From positions 124,001 to 188,000 of the forward strand of contig NZ_PFXK01000008.1 in NCBI RefSeq assembly GCF_002812955.1: 64,000 bases of DNA, read 5' to 3'. The stretch's first letter is position 1, and each line of letters begins with the position of its first letter. The translations under genes and the position numbers were made by a program. The notes beneath the pieces were generated by a model. The model did not search any database, was not told where the DNA came from, and saw only the letters and a list, made by a program, of their open reading frames with translations. The DNA is from Vibrio sp. HA2012. Its GTDB lineage: Bacteria > Pseudomonadota > Gammaproteobacteria > Enterobacterales > Vibrionaceae. Positions 37,310 to 47,996 of this stretch are shown piece by piece.

Positions 37310-38974
37310 ATGTGTTCAATTTTTGGCATCTTAGACATCAAGAGTGATGCAACTGCACTTCGTCCGGTTGCTCTGGAAATGTCGAAAAAACTTCGCCACC
37401 GTGGACCGGACTGGTCTGGTATCTACTCTTCAGATAAAGCCATTCTGGCGCACGAACGTTTGTCTATCGTGGGTCTGAACAGCGGCGCACAACCACTTTA
37501 CAGCAAAGATAAAAAACACATTCTTGCTGTTAATGGCGAAATCTATAACCATAAAGATATCCGGGCTAAATACGCTGACAAATATGAGTTTCAGACCGAT
37601 TCTGACTGTGAAGTCATTCTGGCACTTTACCGTGAAATGGGTGAAGCACTGCTGGAAGAACTGAACGGCATCTTTGCTTTCGTTCTTTATGATGAAGAAA
37701 AAGACGAATATCTGGTAGGCCGTGACCATATCGGTATTATCCCTTTGTATCAGGGAGTTGATGAACACGGTAACTACTATGTGGCTTCGGAAATGAAAGC
37801 CCTTGTTCCTGTATGTAAAACGATCAGTGAGTTCCCTCCGGGTTCTTTCTACAGTTCAAAAACTAAAGAGCCTCAACGCTACTACCAGCGTGACTGGATG
37901 GATTTTGATGCAGTGGCCGAAAATCCGACCAGCAAAGAAGAGCTGACTCAGGCTCTGGAAGATGCAGTAAAACGTCAGCTAATGACCGATGTGCCATACG
38001 GTGTATTGCTTTCAGGCGGACTAGACTCTTCCATTACCTCTGCGGTGGCTAAGCGTTTTGCTGCCATGCGTATCGAAGATGATGAACAATCCGAAGCCTG
38101 GTGGCCTCAGTTGCACTCTTTTGCTATCGGCCTTGAAGGTGCTCCGGATCTGAAAGCAGCACGAGAAGTAGCCCATAAGCTGGGTACCGTTCACCACGAA
38201 ATGACCTATACAGTTCAGGAAGGTCTGGACGCTATCCGTGACGTTATCTACCACATCGAAACCTATGATGTAACAACGATTCGAGCTTCAACCCCGATGT
38301 TCCTGATGGGGCGTAAGATTAAAGCCATGGGGATCAAAATGGTACTTTCTGGTGAAGGTGCTGATGAAATTTTTGGTGGCTATCTGTACTTCCATAAAGC
38401 ACCCAATGAACGCGAATTCCATGAAGAAACCGTACGTAAGCTGATGGCACTGAACATGTTTGACTGTGCCCGCGCCAACAAATCGCTGGCGGCATGGGGA
38501 GTTGAAGGACGTGTTCCATTCCTGGATAAAGAATTTATTGATGTTGCTATGCGCCTGAACCCTAAAGATAAGATGTGTGGCAACGGCAAAATGGAAAAAC
38601 ATATCCTGCGCGAATGTTTTGAGCATTATCTGCCGGATTCCATCGCCTGGCGTCAAAAAGAGCAATTCTCTGATGGTGTGGGTTATAACTGGATCGATTC
38701 ACTGAAAGAAGTTGCGGCAGCTAAGGTAACCGACCAACAGATGGAAACCGCTCAATACCGTTTCCCGTACAATACGCCAACAACCAAAGAAGGCTATGTG
38801 TACCGTGAAATATTTGAAGAGCTGTTCCCGCTGGCATCGGCAGCCGAATGCGTTCCGGGTGGTCCGTCTGTTGCGTGTTCAACAGCAAAAGCCATCGAAT
38901 GGGATGAAGCATTCAAAAATATGATTGATCCGTCCGGCCGTGCCGTTCAGTCTGTACATAATGAAGCCTACTAA
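37310..38974 (+). CDS. asnB: Asparagine synthetase B (glutamine-hydrolysing)
   Basis: 554 aa. The start is the ATG directly before Cys2, the glutaminase nucleophile after Met removal (MCSIFGILD); the upstream codons would block it. N-terminal Ntn glutaminase domain to about residue 190, then synthetase domain with PP-loop LLSGGLDSSITSA and SGEGADEIFGGYLYF. Makes asparagine from aspartate, glutamine and ATP. Downstream of nagBAC as in E. coli, where umpH lies between; umpH is missing here. Confidence 0.96.
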   Translation: MCSIFGILDIKSDATALRPVALEMSKKLRHRGPDWSGIYSSDKAILAHERLSIVGLNSGAQPLYSKDKKHILAVNGEIYNHKDIRAKYADKYEFQTDSDCEVILALYREMGEALLEELNGIFAFVLYDEEKDEYLVGRDHIGIIPLYQGVDEHGNYYVASEMKALVPVCKTISEFPPGSFYSSKTKEPQRYYQRDWMDFDAVAENPTSKEELTQALEDAVKRQLMTDVPYGVLLSGGLDSSITSAVAKRFAAMRIEDDEQSEAWWPQLHSFAIGLEGAPDLKAAREVAHKLGTVHHEMTYTVQEGLDAIRDVIYHIETYDVTTIRASTPMFLMGRKIKAMGIKMVLSGEGADEIFGGYLYFHKAPNEREFHEETVRKLMALNMFDCARANKSLAAWGVEGRVPFLDKEFIDVAMRLNPKDKMCGNGKMEKHILRECFEHYLPDSIAWRQKEQFSDGVGYNWIDSLKEVAAAKVTDQQMETAQYRFPYNTPTTKEGYVYREIFEELFPLASAAECVPGGPSVACSTAKAIEWDEAFKNMIDPSGRAVQSVHNEAY

Positions 38975-38987
38975 GGCCTGATGAATT

Positions 38988-39024
38988 AAAAAGCCTGCCT
39001 CTGGTATCAGATGGCAGGCTTTTT
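38988..39024. terminator. Terminator between asnB and rfaH
   Basis: Perfect 12-bp stem AAAAAGCCTGCC / GGCAGGCTTTTT, 13-nt loop, then a further T on the plus strand. It can also serve rfaH on the minus strand. Confidence 0.9.
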
Positions 39025-39042
39025 TCATTTCAAACAGGCACC

Positions 39043-39540
39043 CTATTTCAACTCAATATCCCTGTTATCGATACTGACAGGAACCGTCTGATTGATAAGT
39101 TTAATCAGCAAAATAGAGCGTTTCTCTCCGTCCGCCTCATGATACAAAGCTTCCACTCCGGAAAACTGCCCTTCTTTAATGTGTACCGGCTGACCTTTTT
39201 CCGGCAGAAATCCTGTCAGCATAACCTCACCACTTTCTTCATGCAGTCTAAGTTCATGCACCAGCTCACCGCGCACTTCCTGTGGATAGCGTCCCTGACG
39301 GATAAAATCCACCACTCCCCGGGTTGAACGTATTGTCGTAAACGATGGCCCTTCTTCATAATCAAAACGGACAAAAACATACGAAGGAAACAAGGGTTCA
39401 TGAATACGCTGTCTTTTTCCTCTGACAATCTTTTCTACTTCAATTTCAGGGTAATAGCATTCAACACCCTGATTCTCCAAATGACTTTTTGCCCGGTTCT
39501 GATCGCCCCGTTTGCAATAAAGTAAATACCAACGTTTCAT
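39043..39540 (-). CDS. rfaH: Transcription antiterminator RfaH
   Basis: 165 aa (E. coli 162). N-terminal NGN domain WYLLYCKRGDQNRAKSHL and PLFPSYVFVRFD, then the KOW-like C-terminal domain that can refold. RfaH reduces polarity in long LPS, capsule and other operons containing ops sites. Distinguished from NusG by length and the YLLYCK start. Monocistronic. Confidence 0.94.
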   Translation of the reverse strand: MKRWYLLYCKRGDQNRAKSHLENQGVECYYPEIEVEKIVRGKRQRIHEPLFPSYVFVRFDYEEGPSFTTIRSTRGVVDFIRQGRYPQEVRGELVHELRLHEESGEVMLTGFLPEKGQPVHIKEGQFSGVEALYHEADGEKRSILLIKLINQTVPVSIDNRDIELK

Positions 39541-39615
39541 TATGATTTCTTTCTTATCTATAAACTGCGCAATATGTTACAGGGGAATGCCAACAATTGG
39601 AAAAGAATCTCCGTT

Positions 39616-40563
39616 TTACTCTGTCAGCGCCGCCATCATTTCTATATGTAACGGATCGTCATTCAGACAAGGGATATAATGATACTCCCCCCCTCCTGAT
39701 GTCTGGAACAACCGCCGGTACTCGATGGCCACCTCTTCCAGTGTCTCCAGACAGTCAGCCGAGAATGCCGGAGTAATGATATCCAAATGCCTGATACCTT
39801 CCCCCGGTAAAGCTTGTAACCGTTTGTCCGTATATGGTTTTACCCACTCTTCCCGGCCAAAGCGCGACTGATAACTCATCCCAATCTGCCGCTCACTAAG
39901 CCCCAGTTCTGATGCCAGTAAGCGGGTTGTCTCTTCACAATGCTGCGGATATATATCCCCATTATCAGCATATCGCTGCGGGATCCCATGATAAGAGCAG
40001 AGCAGGTAATCACTCTGGCCAGTTACCGCCCACTGCCGGCGAATGCTGTCCGCCAGCGCTTTGATATACAAAGGGTGATGATGATAACTGGAAATCACCC
40101 GGCATTCAGGTTTCTGTGCCAATTTCTTCAGTGCTCTCCCCAGAGCATCTTCTACTGCTCCGGTCGTGGTTCCGGAATACTGAGGGAAAAGCGGCAATAC
40201 CGTGATATGTGTGACCCCTTCGGCCATAAGCGCCTGGATACCAGACAGAACCGATGGGTTGCCATAAGTCATTCCCAGAGCAACCGGAATATTGCGCCTG
40301 TTTCCCAGTATTTTCGCCTGACGCCGCGAGTAAACCAATAAGGGGGAACCCTCATCCATCCAGACTGCGCGGTATTTTTCAGCAACTCTGGAAGAACGGC
40401 GCGGTAGTACGATACCATGCAATACCGGACACCAGATCCAACGGCTTAAATCCACCACCCTGCGGTCATGCAGAAACTGACTTAGAAAGCGTTTAACCGC
40501 AGACGTCGTCGGAGCATCCGGAGTACCCAGATTAACCAGCAGGATACCCTGATTTATTTCCAT
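39616..40563 (-). CDS. hemH: Ferrochelatase
   Basis: 315 aa. Inserts Fe2+ into protoporphyrin IX, the last step of heme synthesis. The catalytic His is in [11 protein letters not shown] and the acidic pair in the [16 protein letters not shown] region. Two ATGs compete (40567-40569 and 40561-40563); I take the second, which is at better spacing from AGGTGA. It follows adk, separated by a terminator-like hairpin. Confidence 0.95.
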   Translation of the reverse strand: MEINQGILLVNLGTPDAPTTSAVKRFLSQFLHDRRVVDLSRWIWCPVLHGIVLPRRSSRVAEKYRAVWMDEGSPLLVYSRRQAKILGNRRNIPVALGMTYGNPSVLSGIQALMAEGVTHITVLPLFPQYSGTTTGAVEDALGRALKKLAQKPECRVISSYHHHPLYIKALADSIRRQWAVTGQSDYLLCSYHGIPQRYADNGDIYPQHCEETTRLLASELGLSERQIGMSYQSRFGREEWVKPYTDKRLQALPGEGIRHLDIITPAFSADCLETLEEVAIEYRRLFQTSGGGEYHYIPCLNDDPLHIEMMAALTE

Positions 40564-40586
40564 TATCATGTCACCTGACTTCAGTA

Positions 40587-40618
40587 AAAAACAAAAAGCG
40601 ACCCTTTCGGATCGCTTT
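40587..40618 (-). terminator. Terminator of adk
   Basis: AAAGCGA / TCGCTTT stem with a 10-nt interior; on the minus strand a TTTTTGTTTTTT tail follows. Confidence 0.8.
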
Positions 40619-40653
40619 AACTATAACAAAAATAAACAACTTTACCCGGCAAA

Positions 40654-41301
<648 letters not shown>

Positions 41302-41323
41302 TTATCCTCTTAATTTTTCCATG

Positions 41324-41377
41324 TTATACCGAAGCTTACTGCTTCTGCTTCAACGCCTGCGATAAGTTTCGGTATAA
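41324..41377. repeat. Inverted repeat in the adk leader
   Basis: Arms TTATACCGAAGCTTA (41324-41338) and TAAGTTTCGGTATAA (41363-41377) pair over 15 bp with one G-T. The 24-nt loop is long. It lies between the htpG terminator and the adk start, so it may be part of the adk mRNA leader or a dispersed palindrome. Confidence 0.65.
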
Positions 41378-41421
41378 GGTTATGTATGAGTACCTGAGCC
41401 GGTACTCAAACCAAGAAATTC

Positions 41422-41453
41422 AAGCCCGCGATTCTATCACAGAATGCGGGCTT
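41422..41453. terminator. Terminator of htpG
   Basis: AAGCCCGC-G-ATTCT pairs with AGAATGCGGGCTT, a 13-bp stem with a single bulged G and a 5-nt loop. The minus-strand tail is only partly T-rich. Confidence 0.6.
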
Positions 41454-41481
41454 TGCTTACTACCAGCAAGTAAAACGGTAA

Positions 41482-43383
41482 TTACTTATTCAGAAGCTGG
41501 TTGACGGCTCCGACAAATTGAGTCGGATCTTCCAGAGAACCTCGTTCAGCCAGCATCGCCTGACCCAGCAGCACTTCAACCCAGCGTCCGAAGGCTTCTT
41601 CATCAGATTCATCCGCCATACGTTTCACCAGTGCATGCTCAGGGTTAATTTCAAAGATATATTTTACCTGAGGGACTTCCTGACCAGCCGCTTCCAGCAG
41701 TTTTGCCATCTGTGTACCCATCTCGAAATCATCCGTCACGACAACCGCTGGTGTTGATGCCAGCTTAAAGGTGGTCCGAACCTCTTTTACCCGGTCACCC
41801 AGATACGTTTTGGTTCGTTCAACAACAGATTTAAACTCTTCCTCTGTTTCTTTGTGCTTTTCTTTTTCCGCTTCATCTTCAAACTGACTGAGATCCAGGC
41901 CAGCCTTAGTGATAGACTGAAACGCCTTACCATCAAACTCCGTCAGGTAGTTCATCAGCCATTCATCAATGCGATCATACATCAGTATCACTTCGATACC
42001 TTTGGCACGGAACTGTTCCAGATGCGGACTGTTTTTAGCCGCGGCATAGCTATCCGCTGTCAGATAGTAAATCTTATCCTGACCTTCTTTCATGCGCTCA
42101 ACGTAAGAAGCCAGCGCAACAGATTGCTCAGCAGAATCCACATCCGTAGAAGCAAAGCGCAGCAGGCCGGCTATTTTTTCTTTGTTGGAAAAATCTTCAG
42201 CAGGCCCTTCCTTCATGACCAGCCCGAACTCTTTCCAGAACGATTTATACTTATCGTCATCATTCTTAGCAAGACGTTCAAGCATAGTAAGCACTCGCTT
42301 AGTACATGCATTACGCAGAGACTGAGTGACCTTGTTATCTTGCAGGATTTCACGAGAAACGTTCAATGGAAGATCATTGGAATCGATAAGACCACGAACA
42401 AAACGCAAATACGTCGGCATAAACTGTTCGGCATCATCCATAATAAAGACACGCTGAACATAAAGTTTCAAACCGCTTTTATGGTCGCGGTTCATCATAT
42501 CCCAAGGGGCTTTAGCCGGAATATAAAGCAGGCTGGTGTAATCATTTTTACCTTCAACCCGGTTATGGCTCCAGATCAGAGGATCAGCAAAATCGTGCGA
42601 TACATGCTTATAAAACTCCTGATATTCGTCCTCAGCAATATCTGCTTTATTGCGGGTCCACAGAGCCTGAGCTTTGTTAATCTGCTCCCACTGGCCTGTT
42701 TCTTTTTCTTTACCGTCCTCGTCTTTATCTTTCGTCCAGATAGAAACCGGGATACCGATATGGTCGGAATATTTACTGACGATATCACGCAGACGCCATT
42801 CGGAAAGGAATTCCTGCGCATCTTCCCGCATGTGCAGGATGATATCTGTACCACGGGATTCCTTACGGATATCTTCAATCGTGTATTCGCCTTCACCGGC
42901 AGAATGCCACTGCACGGCCTGATCTGCATTCAGACCTGCGGCACGGGTACGAACGGTTACCGCATCGGCAACAATAAATGCAGAGTAGAAACCAACACCA
43001 AACTGACCGATTAGCTGAGAATCCTTACTCTGATCATCAGATAATTTAGCAAAGAAATCAGCGGTACCTGATTTAGCAATCGTGCCTAAATGCTCGATAG
43101 CCTCTTCACGGCTCATACCGATACCGTTATCCGATACTGTCAGTGTTTTTGCCTGCGGGTCGAAAGCCAGTTTAACGCCAAGATCGGCATCACCCTGATA
43201 CAACTCCGGATCAGACAGAGCCTGGAAGCGTAGCTTATCCGCTGCATCAGAGGCGTTAGAAATAAGCTCGCGAAGAAAAATTTCTTTGTTTGAGTACAGA
43301 GAATGGATCATCAGGTGCAGCAGTTGTTTTACTTCTGACTGGAAGCCACGGGTCTCTTTATTGTGAGTTGCTGTTTCGCTCAT
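41482..43383 (-). CDS. htpG: Chaperone HtpG (Hsp90)
   Basis: 633 aa. N-terminal GHKL ATPase domain: [35 protein letters not shown] and [14 protein letters not shown] are the nucleotide-binding motifs. Middle and C-terminal dimerisation domains follow. Cytoplasmic ATP-dependent chaperone. Divergent from toxR, with a sigma-32-like promoter upstream. Confidence 0.97.
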   Translation of the reverse strand: MSETATHNKETRGFQSEVKQLLHLMIHSLYSNKEIFLRELISNASDAADKLRFQALSDPELYQGDADLGVKLAFDPQAKTLTVSDNGIGMSREEAIEHLGTIAKSGTADFFAKLSDDQSKDSQLIGQFGVGFYSAFIVADAVTVRTRAAGLNADQAVQWHSAGEGEYTIEDIRKESRGTDIILHMREDAQEFLSEWRLRDIVSKYSDHIGIPVSIWTKDKDEDGKEKETGQWEQINKAQALWTRNKADIAEDEYQEFYKHVSHDFADPLIWSHNRVEGKNDYTSLLYIPAKAPWDMMNRDHKSGLKLYVQRVFIMDDAEQFMPTYLRFVRGLIDSNDLPLNVSREILQDNKVTQSLRNACTKRVLTMLERLAKNDDDKYKSFWKEFGLVMKEGPAEDFSNKEKIAGLLRFASTDVDSAEQSVALASYVERMKEGQDKIYYLTADSYAAAKNSPHLEQFRAKGIEVILMYDRIDEWLMNYLTEFDGKAFQSITKAGLDLSQFEDEAEKEKHKETEEEFKSVVERTKTYLGDRVKEVRTTFKLASTPAVVVTDDFEMGTQMAKLLEAAGQEVPQVKYIFEINPEHALVKRMADESDEEAFGRWVEVLLGQAMLAERGSLEDPTQFVGAVNQLLNK

Positions 43384-43686
43384 TTTTACTCCATGAGTTT
43401 TTTCATATCAAAACCATTGTCAAATATGGGGACAAGAGTGAAGAAAAAAAAGCCCTGTCCGGAGTCGGAAGAAAAAACTATTAAACTGTACACATGGAAA
43501 ACCAATTCGTGTATTCTACAGTTATTATACAGGTGGATAGCAAATGTTCTAAAAGTGTAAATAAAGATAAAGAACATACCTCCCGGCCCGAAGATTAGTT
43601 ATTCTCCAGAATAGCCCTCGATAGTAATCTGTAGGTTTCATCGCATTCTGACACGGGTATGAAACCGATATTGGAAAGAGATATTA
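43384..43686. promoter_or_regulatory. htpG-toxR divergent intergenic region
   Basis: 303 bp. It holds the sigma-32-like promoter reading into htpG (43424-43452) and must hold the toxR promoter, which I could not place with confidence. No coding sequence. Confidence 0.55.
43424..43452 (-). promoter_or_regulatory. Sigma-32-type promoter of htpG
   Basis: On the minus strand, CTTTTTT, 14 bp, CCCCATAT: the -10 is a perfect match to CCCCATNT, the -35 begins CTT but lacks GAA. A heat-shock promoter for htpG next to toxR has been described in V. cholerae. Confidence 0.65.
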
Positions 43687-44595
43687 ATGAGTAACGCAGG
43701 CACTAAATTTGTTCTCTCACAACGATTTATATTTGACCCCAACAGCAACACCTTAGTCGATAAGGAAAACGATAACGAAACGGTTCGTCTTGGCACGAAT
43801 GAGAGTCGTATTCTAATGATGTTTTCCGAACGCCCGAACGAAGTGATATCCCGGGATCAGTTACATGAATTCGTCTGGCGGGAACAGGGATTTCAGGTGG
43901 ATGACTCCAGCCTGACTCAGGCTATTTCGACACTGAGGAAGAACCTGAATGACTCAACCAAGGCACCTGAATTCATCAAAACCGTGCCAAAACGGGGTTA
44001 TCAGTTTATTTCGACCGTTGAAAGAACATCCATTCTGGCAACAGGCAGCAAACCGGTCAAAGAGCTCCCGGAACCGGCCTCTTCCGGCGATCAGCATAAC
44101 ACGGATACCGATGCTGAAAATACAGCAACATTGGCTGAAAAACCTTTTTCACCCACGGCTGAGATCCGCTTCTCTGCTGATCCAGCTTTGAAAAAGAAAA
44201 CGCTTCGCCAGCGGTTTTGCCCGCAGACCAAGTATATTTTTATTCTGGCGTTGTTACTGCCTTTCTTTATTCTGGCAGTCATCAACCCTGCACCTTCAAA
44301 ATTCAGGCTGATCGATACTATTGACGATATTCCGCTGAAAACCACCCACGGCCATCCGCCGCTGGACAGCTGGAAACCGCTGATCCGGGCCTGTTACCAG
44401 TCCTACGCAGCCCGGTTCCCGGATAAAGAAAAACCGCAGGAAATCATTGTCACTGCCGGGGCGCAGAGAAATCTGATCCTCAACTATATTCACCCAGAAG
44501 GATATTCGTTTAAAAATATCACCGTACACCTTTTTGCCAATCAGGCTGAGTTGAGTGAACTTTGTCAATCAGGAGCAGAGCAAGATGTTAAATAA
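43687..44595 (+). CDS. toxR: Membrane-bound transcriptional activator ToxR
   Basis: 302 aa. The cytoplasmic OmpR/PhoB-type winged helix spans residues about 15-110 (RPNEVISRDQLHEFVW, DDSSLTQAISTLRK, VPKRGYQF). A variable Pro/Glu-rich linker follows, then one membrane segment (about 182-198) and a periplasmic sensor domain with two Cys that can form a disulfide. Controls outer-membrane porins and bile response in vibrios. It overlaps toxS by 11 bp. Confidence 0.97.
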   Translation: MSNAGTKFVLSQRFIFDPNSNTLVDKENDNETVRLGTNESRILMMFSERPNEVISRDQLHEFVWREQGFQVDDSSLTQAISTLRKNLNDSTKAPEFIKTVPKRGYQFISTVERTSILATGSKPVKELPEPASSGDQHNTDTDAENTATLAEKPFSPTAEIRFSADPALKKKTLRQRFCPQTKYIFILALLLPFFILAVINPAPSKFRLIDTIDDIPLKTTHGHPPLDSWKPLIRACYQSYAARFPDKEKPQEIIVTAGAQRNLILNYIHPEGYSFKNITVHLFANQAELSELCQSGAEQDVK

Positions 44596-45112
44596 AAGAA
44601 TCGCCTATTTTCTGCTTGCTGTTTCCGTCCTGTTCAGCAGTTGGATCTACTGGGGGACAGACCTGAAAACCAAACAGACACTCACCTCAAGAGAATGGTA
44701 TACAAACACAGTGTTTATTGCCTCTCGGGAAGCAGGAAAAGCGATGCCGGAACTCAGCGAGATCAGTAAAATCCACGGACGCGATACACTGAAATTTCTG
44801 CCAAACGGTTCTTATATCAAAGCATCTGTGATGAATTTTTACGATCAGAAACATGAAATGTTCATGGAAATGGAGCTGTCTGAATCGGGGCAGTGGGAAC
44901 TCAGTGACAACTATTTGCTCGTTCATCCGGATAATGTGGTTGATACCACACCGAACAAAGCAGGTAGAAGCTTCAGCGATGAGCAAATGGGGGTCATCAA
45001 AGAGCTTTACATGCTGGACGCACAGGAAAGCAAACGCATTGATATTATTAATAATACATCAATACTGCTGACCAGTCTGGATCACGGCTCGATTATATTA
45101 TCCTCTAACTGA
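44585..45112 (+). CDS. toxS: ToxR-stabilising membrane protein ToxS
   Basis: 175 aa. N-terminal membrane anchor (AYFLLAVSVLFSSWIYWG) and periplasmic domain with GRDTLKFLPNGSYIKASV and the GSIILSS end typical of ToxS. It binds the ToxR periplasmic domain and protects it from proteolysis. The start ATG lies inside the last codons of toxR. Confidence 0.96.
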   Translation: MLNKRIAYFLLAVSVLFSSWIYWGTDLKTKQTLTSREWYTNTVFIASREAGKAMPELSEISKIHGRDTLKFLPNGSYIKASVMNFYDQKHEMFMEMELSESGQWELSDNYLLVHPDNVVDTTPNKAGRSFSDEQMGVIKELYMLDAQESKRIDIINNTSILLTSLDHGSIILSSN

Positions 45113-45125
45113 CACCAGACAAAAC

Positions 45126-45161
45126 GGGATGAACAACGTCATACCAGACTCCGTTCATCCC
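45126..45161 (+). terminator. Possible toxRS terminator
   Basis: GGGATGAAC / GTTCATCCC perfect 9-bp stem with an 18-nt loop. No T-run follows, so it is only a candidate. Confidence 0.35.
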
Positions 45162-45176
45162 ACTCTGCGACACACC

Positions 45177-45725
45177 CTATAATTGTACTTCTGCCAGTAC
45201 GCTATCATCATCAAATGCAATCACCTTCAGCCATCCGTTATCCAGCAAGCCATAACTGGCCGGAAAACCACCTTTCGGAAAGGTTACTGAGCCGGGGTTA
45301 TAGATAATCTGTTCTCCCTGATACTCCGCCACGGGTATATGGGTATGTCCGTGCGCAATCACGTCTCCCTGTTTCAGTGGCGGACGGTTATCTGCATGAT
45401 AGGTATGACCATGAGTCAGGAACAGACGCCGGGAAGAATCCAGCAATACCCAGGCATAATCCATCATCATAGGAAAACTCAACAGCATCTGATCCACTTC
45501 ACTGTCACAGTTACCCCGAATCGCAATAATCCGCTGTGCATGCAGATTTAGCCGATTAGCCACTTCCGGCGGATTATAGCCTTCCGGTACAGGATTACGC
45601 GGTCCGTGGTTCAGAATATCCCCCAGCAGTAAAAAATAATCAGCACCAGAGGATTCAAATGCCCGTATGGTTTTTTCTGTTGCCGGCAGGCAGCCGTGCA
45701 GATCAGAGGCAAAAAAAAGCTTCAT
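45177..45725 (-). CDS. yfcE: Metallophosphoesterase, YfcE family
   Basis: 182 aa. All five metal-binding motifs are visible: SDLHG, GDILNHG, GNCD, THGH and GHTH. E. coli YfcE hydrolyses phosphodiesters in vitro; the natural substrate is unknown. It lies 4 bp after the CBS gene and is therefore the last gene of the DUF1538 operon. Confidence 0.9.
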   Translation of the reverse strand: MKLFFASDLHGCLPATEKTIRAFESSGADYFLLLGDILNHGPRNPVPEGYNPPEVANRLNLHAQRIIAIRGNCDSEVDQMLLSFPMMMDYAWVLLDSSRRLFLTHGHTYHADNRPPLKQGDVIAHGHTHIPVAEYQGEQIIYNPGSVTFPKGGFPASYGLLDNGWLKVIAFDDDSVLAEVQL

Positions 45726-45729
45726 AACA

Positions 45730-46134
45730 TTAAGTATCCAGAGCCATACCGTTCACAACGATATTATTATAACTGACCATACCGAGCAGCTTTCCATTTT
45801 CTATAACCGGAGCCCGGCTGATGCCAAAGCGCTCAAATAAACGGGCGCAATATTTCACATTCATATTCGGATCAACAGACAAAGCAGGCTTTGTCATCAC
45901 CTCATAGATATTGGTTCGGTCACAAGAACGATTTTTCGCCAGTACCTTTTTAGCGATATCATTCATCAGCACAATACCATACTCATCGTTCTCATGACGT
46001 TTATCCACAATAAGCGCTTTAACCACATGCTGACGGGCAAGCTGAATCCCTTCTTTTACCGTCGTGAGACCATCAACAACCACATAAGTATTCGTCATTA
46101 CATCCCGGACACGAATGATATTTTGCTTGTTCAT
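45730..46134 (-). CDS. Tandem CBS-domain protein
   Basis: 134 aa made of two CBS motifs and little else (VRDVMTNTYVVVDGLTTVKEG; VMTKPALSVDPNMNV; ending GMVSYNNIVVNG). Such Bateman modules bind adenosine nucleotides and act as energy sensors. Its ATG overlaps the PII-like stop by 4 bp. In this operon it may sense adenylates for the DUF1538 membrane proteins; that is inference. Confidence 0.85.
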   Translation of the reverse strand: MNKQNIIRVRDVMTNTYVVVDGLTTVKEGIQLARQHVVKALIVDKRHENDEYGIVLMNDIAKKVLAKNRSCDRTNIYEVMTKPALSVDPNMNVKYCARLFERFGISRAPVIENGKLLGMVSYNNIVVNGMALDT

Positions 46135-46481
46135 AACTCTTCCTCAACGATAGGCGTTAATGTTTGCACCTGATGAGCGACCCCAACAGCGTCCTCAATA
46201 TCAATCTGAATAGCAATCCCCTGTCCGGATTCCTGATCAAACTCCCCGACATCACGGATCTTCTCTAAAATATGCCGGGACAAATGTTCTTCCACCATAA
46301 ACAGCAATACATCTTTTTGCACCTCCAGTGTCAGGCCAAAAAAGGTTTTCTTCTGATTCAGCCCTTCCCCTCTCGCATTATTAATAACCGTTGCACCCGT
46401 CGCTCCAGCGGAACGTGCCGCATCCAGTACTGCATCGGTTTTAGTATCTTCAACAAACGCGATGATTAGTTTAAAGCGCAT
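46131..46481 (-). CDS. PII-like signalling protein
   Basis: 116 aa from the ATG at 46479-46481, which has AAGGAG at good spacing; a GTG two codons earlier is possible. The alternating beta-alpha pattern with [30 protein letters not shown] at the start and a GxGxxxxxxFFGLTLEVQK central stretch (positions about 38-56) resembles the P-II/GlnB fold. The uridylylated Tyr of GlnB is not evident. Encoded between a DUF1538 gene (11-bp overlap) and the CBS gene (4-bp overlap), so it likely regulates the membrane proteins, as GlnK does AmtB. Confidence 0.8.
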   Translation of the reverse strand: MRFKLIIAFVEDTKTDAVLDAARSAGATGATVINNARGEGLNQKKTFFGLTLEVQKDVLLFMVEEHLSRHILEKIRDVGEFDQESGQGIAIQIDIEDAVGVAHQVQTLTPIVEEEL

Positions 46482-47265
46482 TCTCACTCTCCTTCGACGC
46501 TGAACGATAATTCAGCCATTGTGTTATCTGGGCATATCCCATCACTGAGATAATAGGAAACAGGCTGGCAAACGCTATCAGACCAAAGCCATCAATGACC
46601 GGATTTCTTCCCGGCACAGTTGAAGCCAACCCCAAACCTAAAGCAGTAACCAGTGGTACGGTGACTGTCGATGTGGTTACCCCTCCGGAATCGTAAGCCA
46701 GAGGAATAATAAGTTTAGGAGCAAAATGGGTTTGTATTACAACCACGATATACCCGCCTATGATGTAATAATGAATCGGATCACCAACAACAATCCGGTA
46801 GCAACCCAGAGCGATTCCGATAGCCACACCCAATGCAACCGCGATTCTTAACCCGTTTACCCTGATACTGCCGCCAGACACCTGATTGGCCTTAATGGCA
46901 ACGGCAATAAGTGAAGGCTCTGCAATTGTGGTACTAAAACCAATTGCAAATGCAAACAGATACACCCAATAATAATCAACCCAAGTAAGTGATTCTGTTC
47001 TGCTGATCTTAAATTGTTCAAGAAAATCCGGGGCGGTAAGCTGATGAGCCATCATTTCTCCGAGAGGAAATAACGCCAGCTCCAGCCCGAGCAGGAACAG
47101 AGACAACCCCAGAATAACGTAAAAAAAACCTAAAATAACTTTAGCCAGATTCGCTACCGGCCGACGCAGTACCGCAATCTGAAAACCGAAAATAATACTG
47201 GCGATAGGGAGGACATCCACTACAGTCTGAAGCAGAGTATCAGTAAACCGACTCAGTTCAATCAT
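46471..47265 (-). CDS. DUF1538 integral membrane protein, second copy
   Basis: 264 aa, about seven to eight hydrophobic segments. Shared with its neighbour are [36 protein letters not shown] and [17 protein letters not shown]. These Gly/Thr/Ser-rich re-entrant-like stretches suggest a transport path. It differs by an inserted acidic loop after the second segment ([13 protein letters not shown]). Overlaps the first copy by 4 bp (ATGA). Substrate unknown. Confidence 0.8.
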   Translation of the reverse strand: MIELSRFTDTLLQTVVDVLPIASIIFGFQIAVLRRPVANLAKVILGFFYVILGLSLFLLGLELALFPLGEMMAHQLTAPDFLEQFKISRTESLTWVDYYWVYLFAFAIGFSTTIAEPSLIAVAIKANQVSGGSIRVNGLRIAVALGVAIGIALGCYRIVVGDPIHYYIIGGYIVVVIQTHFAPKLIIPLAYDSGGVTTSTVTVPLVTALGLGLASTVPGRNPVIDGFGLIAFASLFPIISVMGYAQITQWLNYRSASKESENAL

Positions 47266-47996
47266 GCTACGACCATCCCATAAATCATGACAAACATCAT
47301 CGGCAGAAGAGAGGCAAAAGCGATCAAGCCAAACCCATCCAGCATCGGGTTCCGTCCTTTAATAGCCGATGCCAGCCCAACACCGAGCGCCGTGACCAGA
47401 GGCACCGTGATGGTAGACGTGGTAACCCCGCCTGAATCGTAAGCAATACCGATAATGGAAGCGGGAGCAAACCCGGTCAGAATTACTACGCCGATATACC
47501 CGGCAATGATCATAATATGGATAGGCCAACCCCGTAGGATCCGGATAACCCCAAGTACAATGGCCACACCGACTGACAAGGCAACTGTAATTCTCAGGCC
47601 TAATGCGTAGCTATCCATCGCTTTCGTCGATGGGGAAATAATACCGCCAACAGCAGCTACATCCGCCGCTTCAGCCGCAACCGCCGTCAGAGCCGGTTCA
47701 GCAATCGTCGTCCCGAACCCCAGACAGAAGGCAAACAGCACCAGCCAGAAAACGCTCCCTTTTCTGGCAAACGCCTGTGCCATTGACTCGCCAATAGGAA
47801 ACAAGCCCATGTTCAGGCCAATAATAAAGAATGTCAGGCCAAATACGACCAGCATCAATCCAAACAGCACGGAAAGGATGTCCGGCAGAGGTTCCTGCAG
47901 AACCACTATCTGAAAGAAAGCGATAACGAAAACAATCGGCAGTAGATCACGCAGACTATCCAGCATTGCTTTAAATAAAGCCAGTAGTGCTGCCAT
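47262..47996 (-). CDS. DUF1538 integral membrane protein, first copy
   Basis: 244 aa. A paralogue of the next gene, with the same two signatures ([39 protein letters not shown]). It begins the five-gene operon, with a strong ribosome site (AGGAGG) before the ATG. The two copies probably form a heterodimeric membrane unit, much as small paralogous transporter pairs do. Function undescribed to my knowledge. Confidence 0.8.
   Translation of the reverse strand: MAALLALFKAMLDSLRDLLPIVFVIAFFQIVVLQEPLPDILSVLFGLMLVVFGLTFFIIGLNMGLFPIGESMAQAFARKGSVFWLVLFAFCLGFGTTIAEPALTAVAAEAADVAAVGGIISPSTKAMDSYALGLRITVALSVGVAIVLGVIRILRGWPIHIMIIAGYIGVVILTGFAPASIIGIAYDSGGVTTSTITVPLVTALGVGLASAIKGRNPMLDGFGLIAFASLLPMMFVMIYGMVVA

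Noticed and set aside
41854..43014. 386-codon open frame opposite htpG
   Set aside because: Antisense shadow of a highly conserved chaperone gene; no ribosome site or family resemblance.
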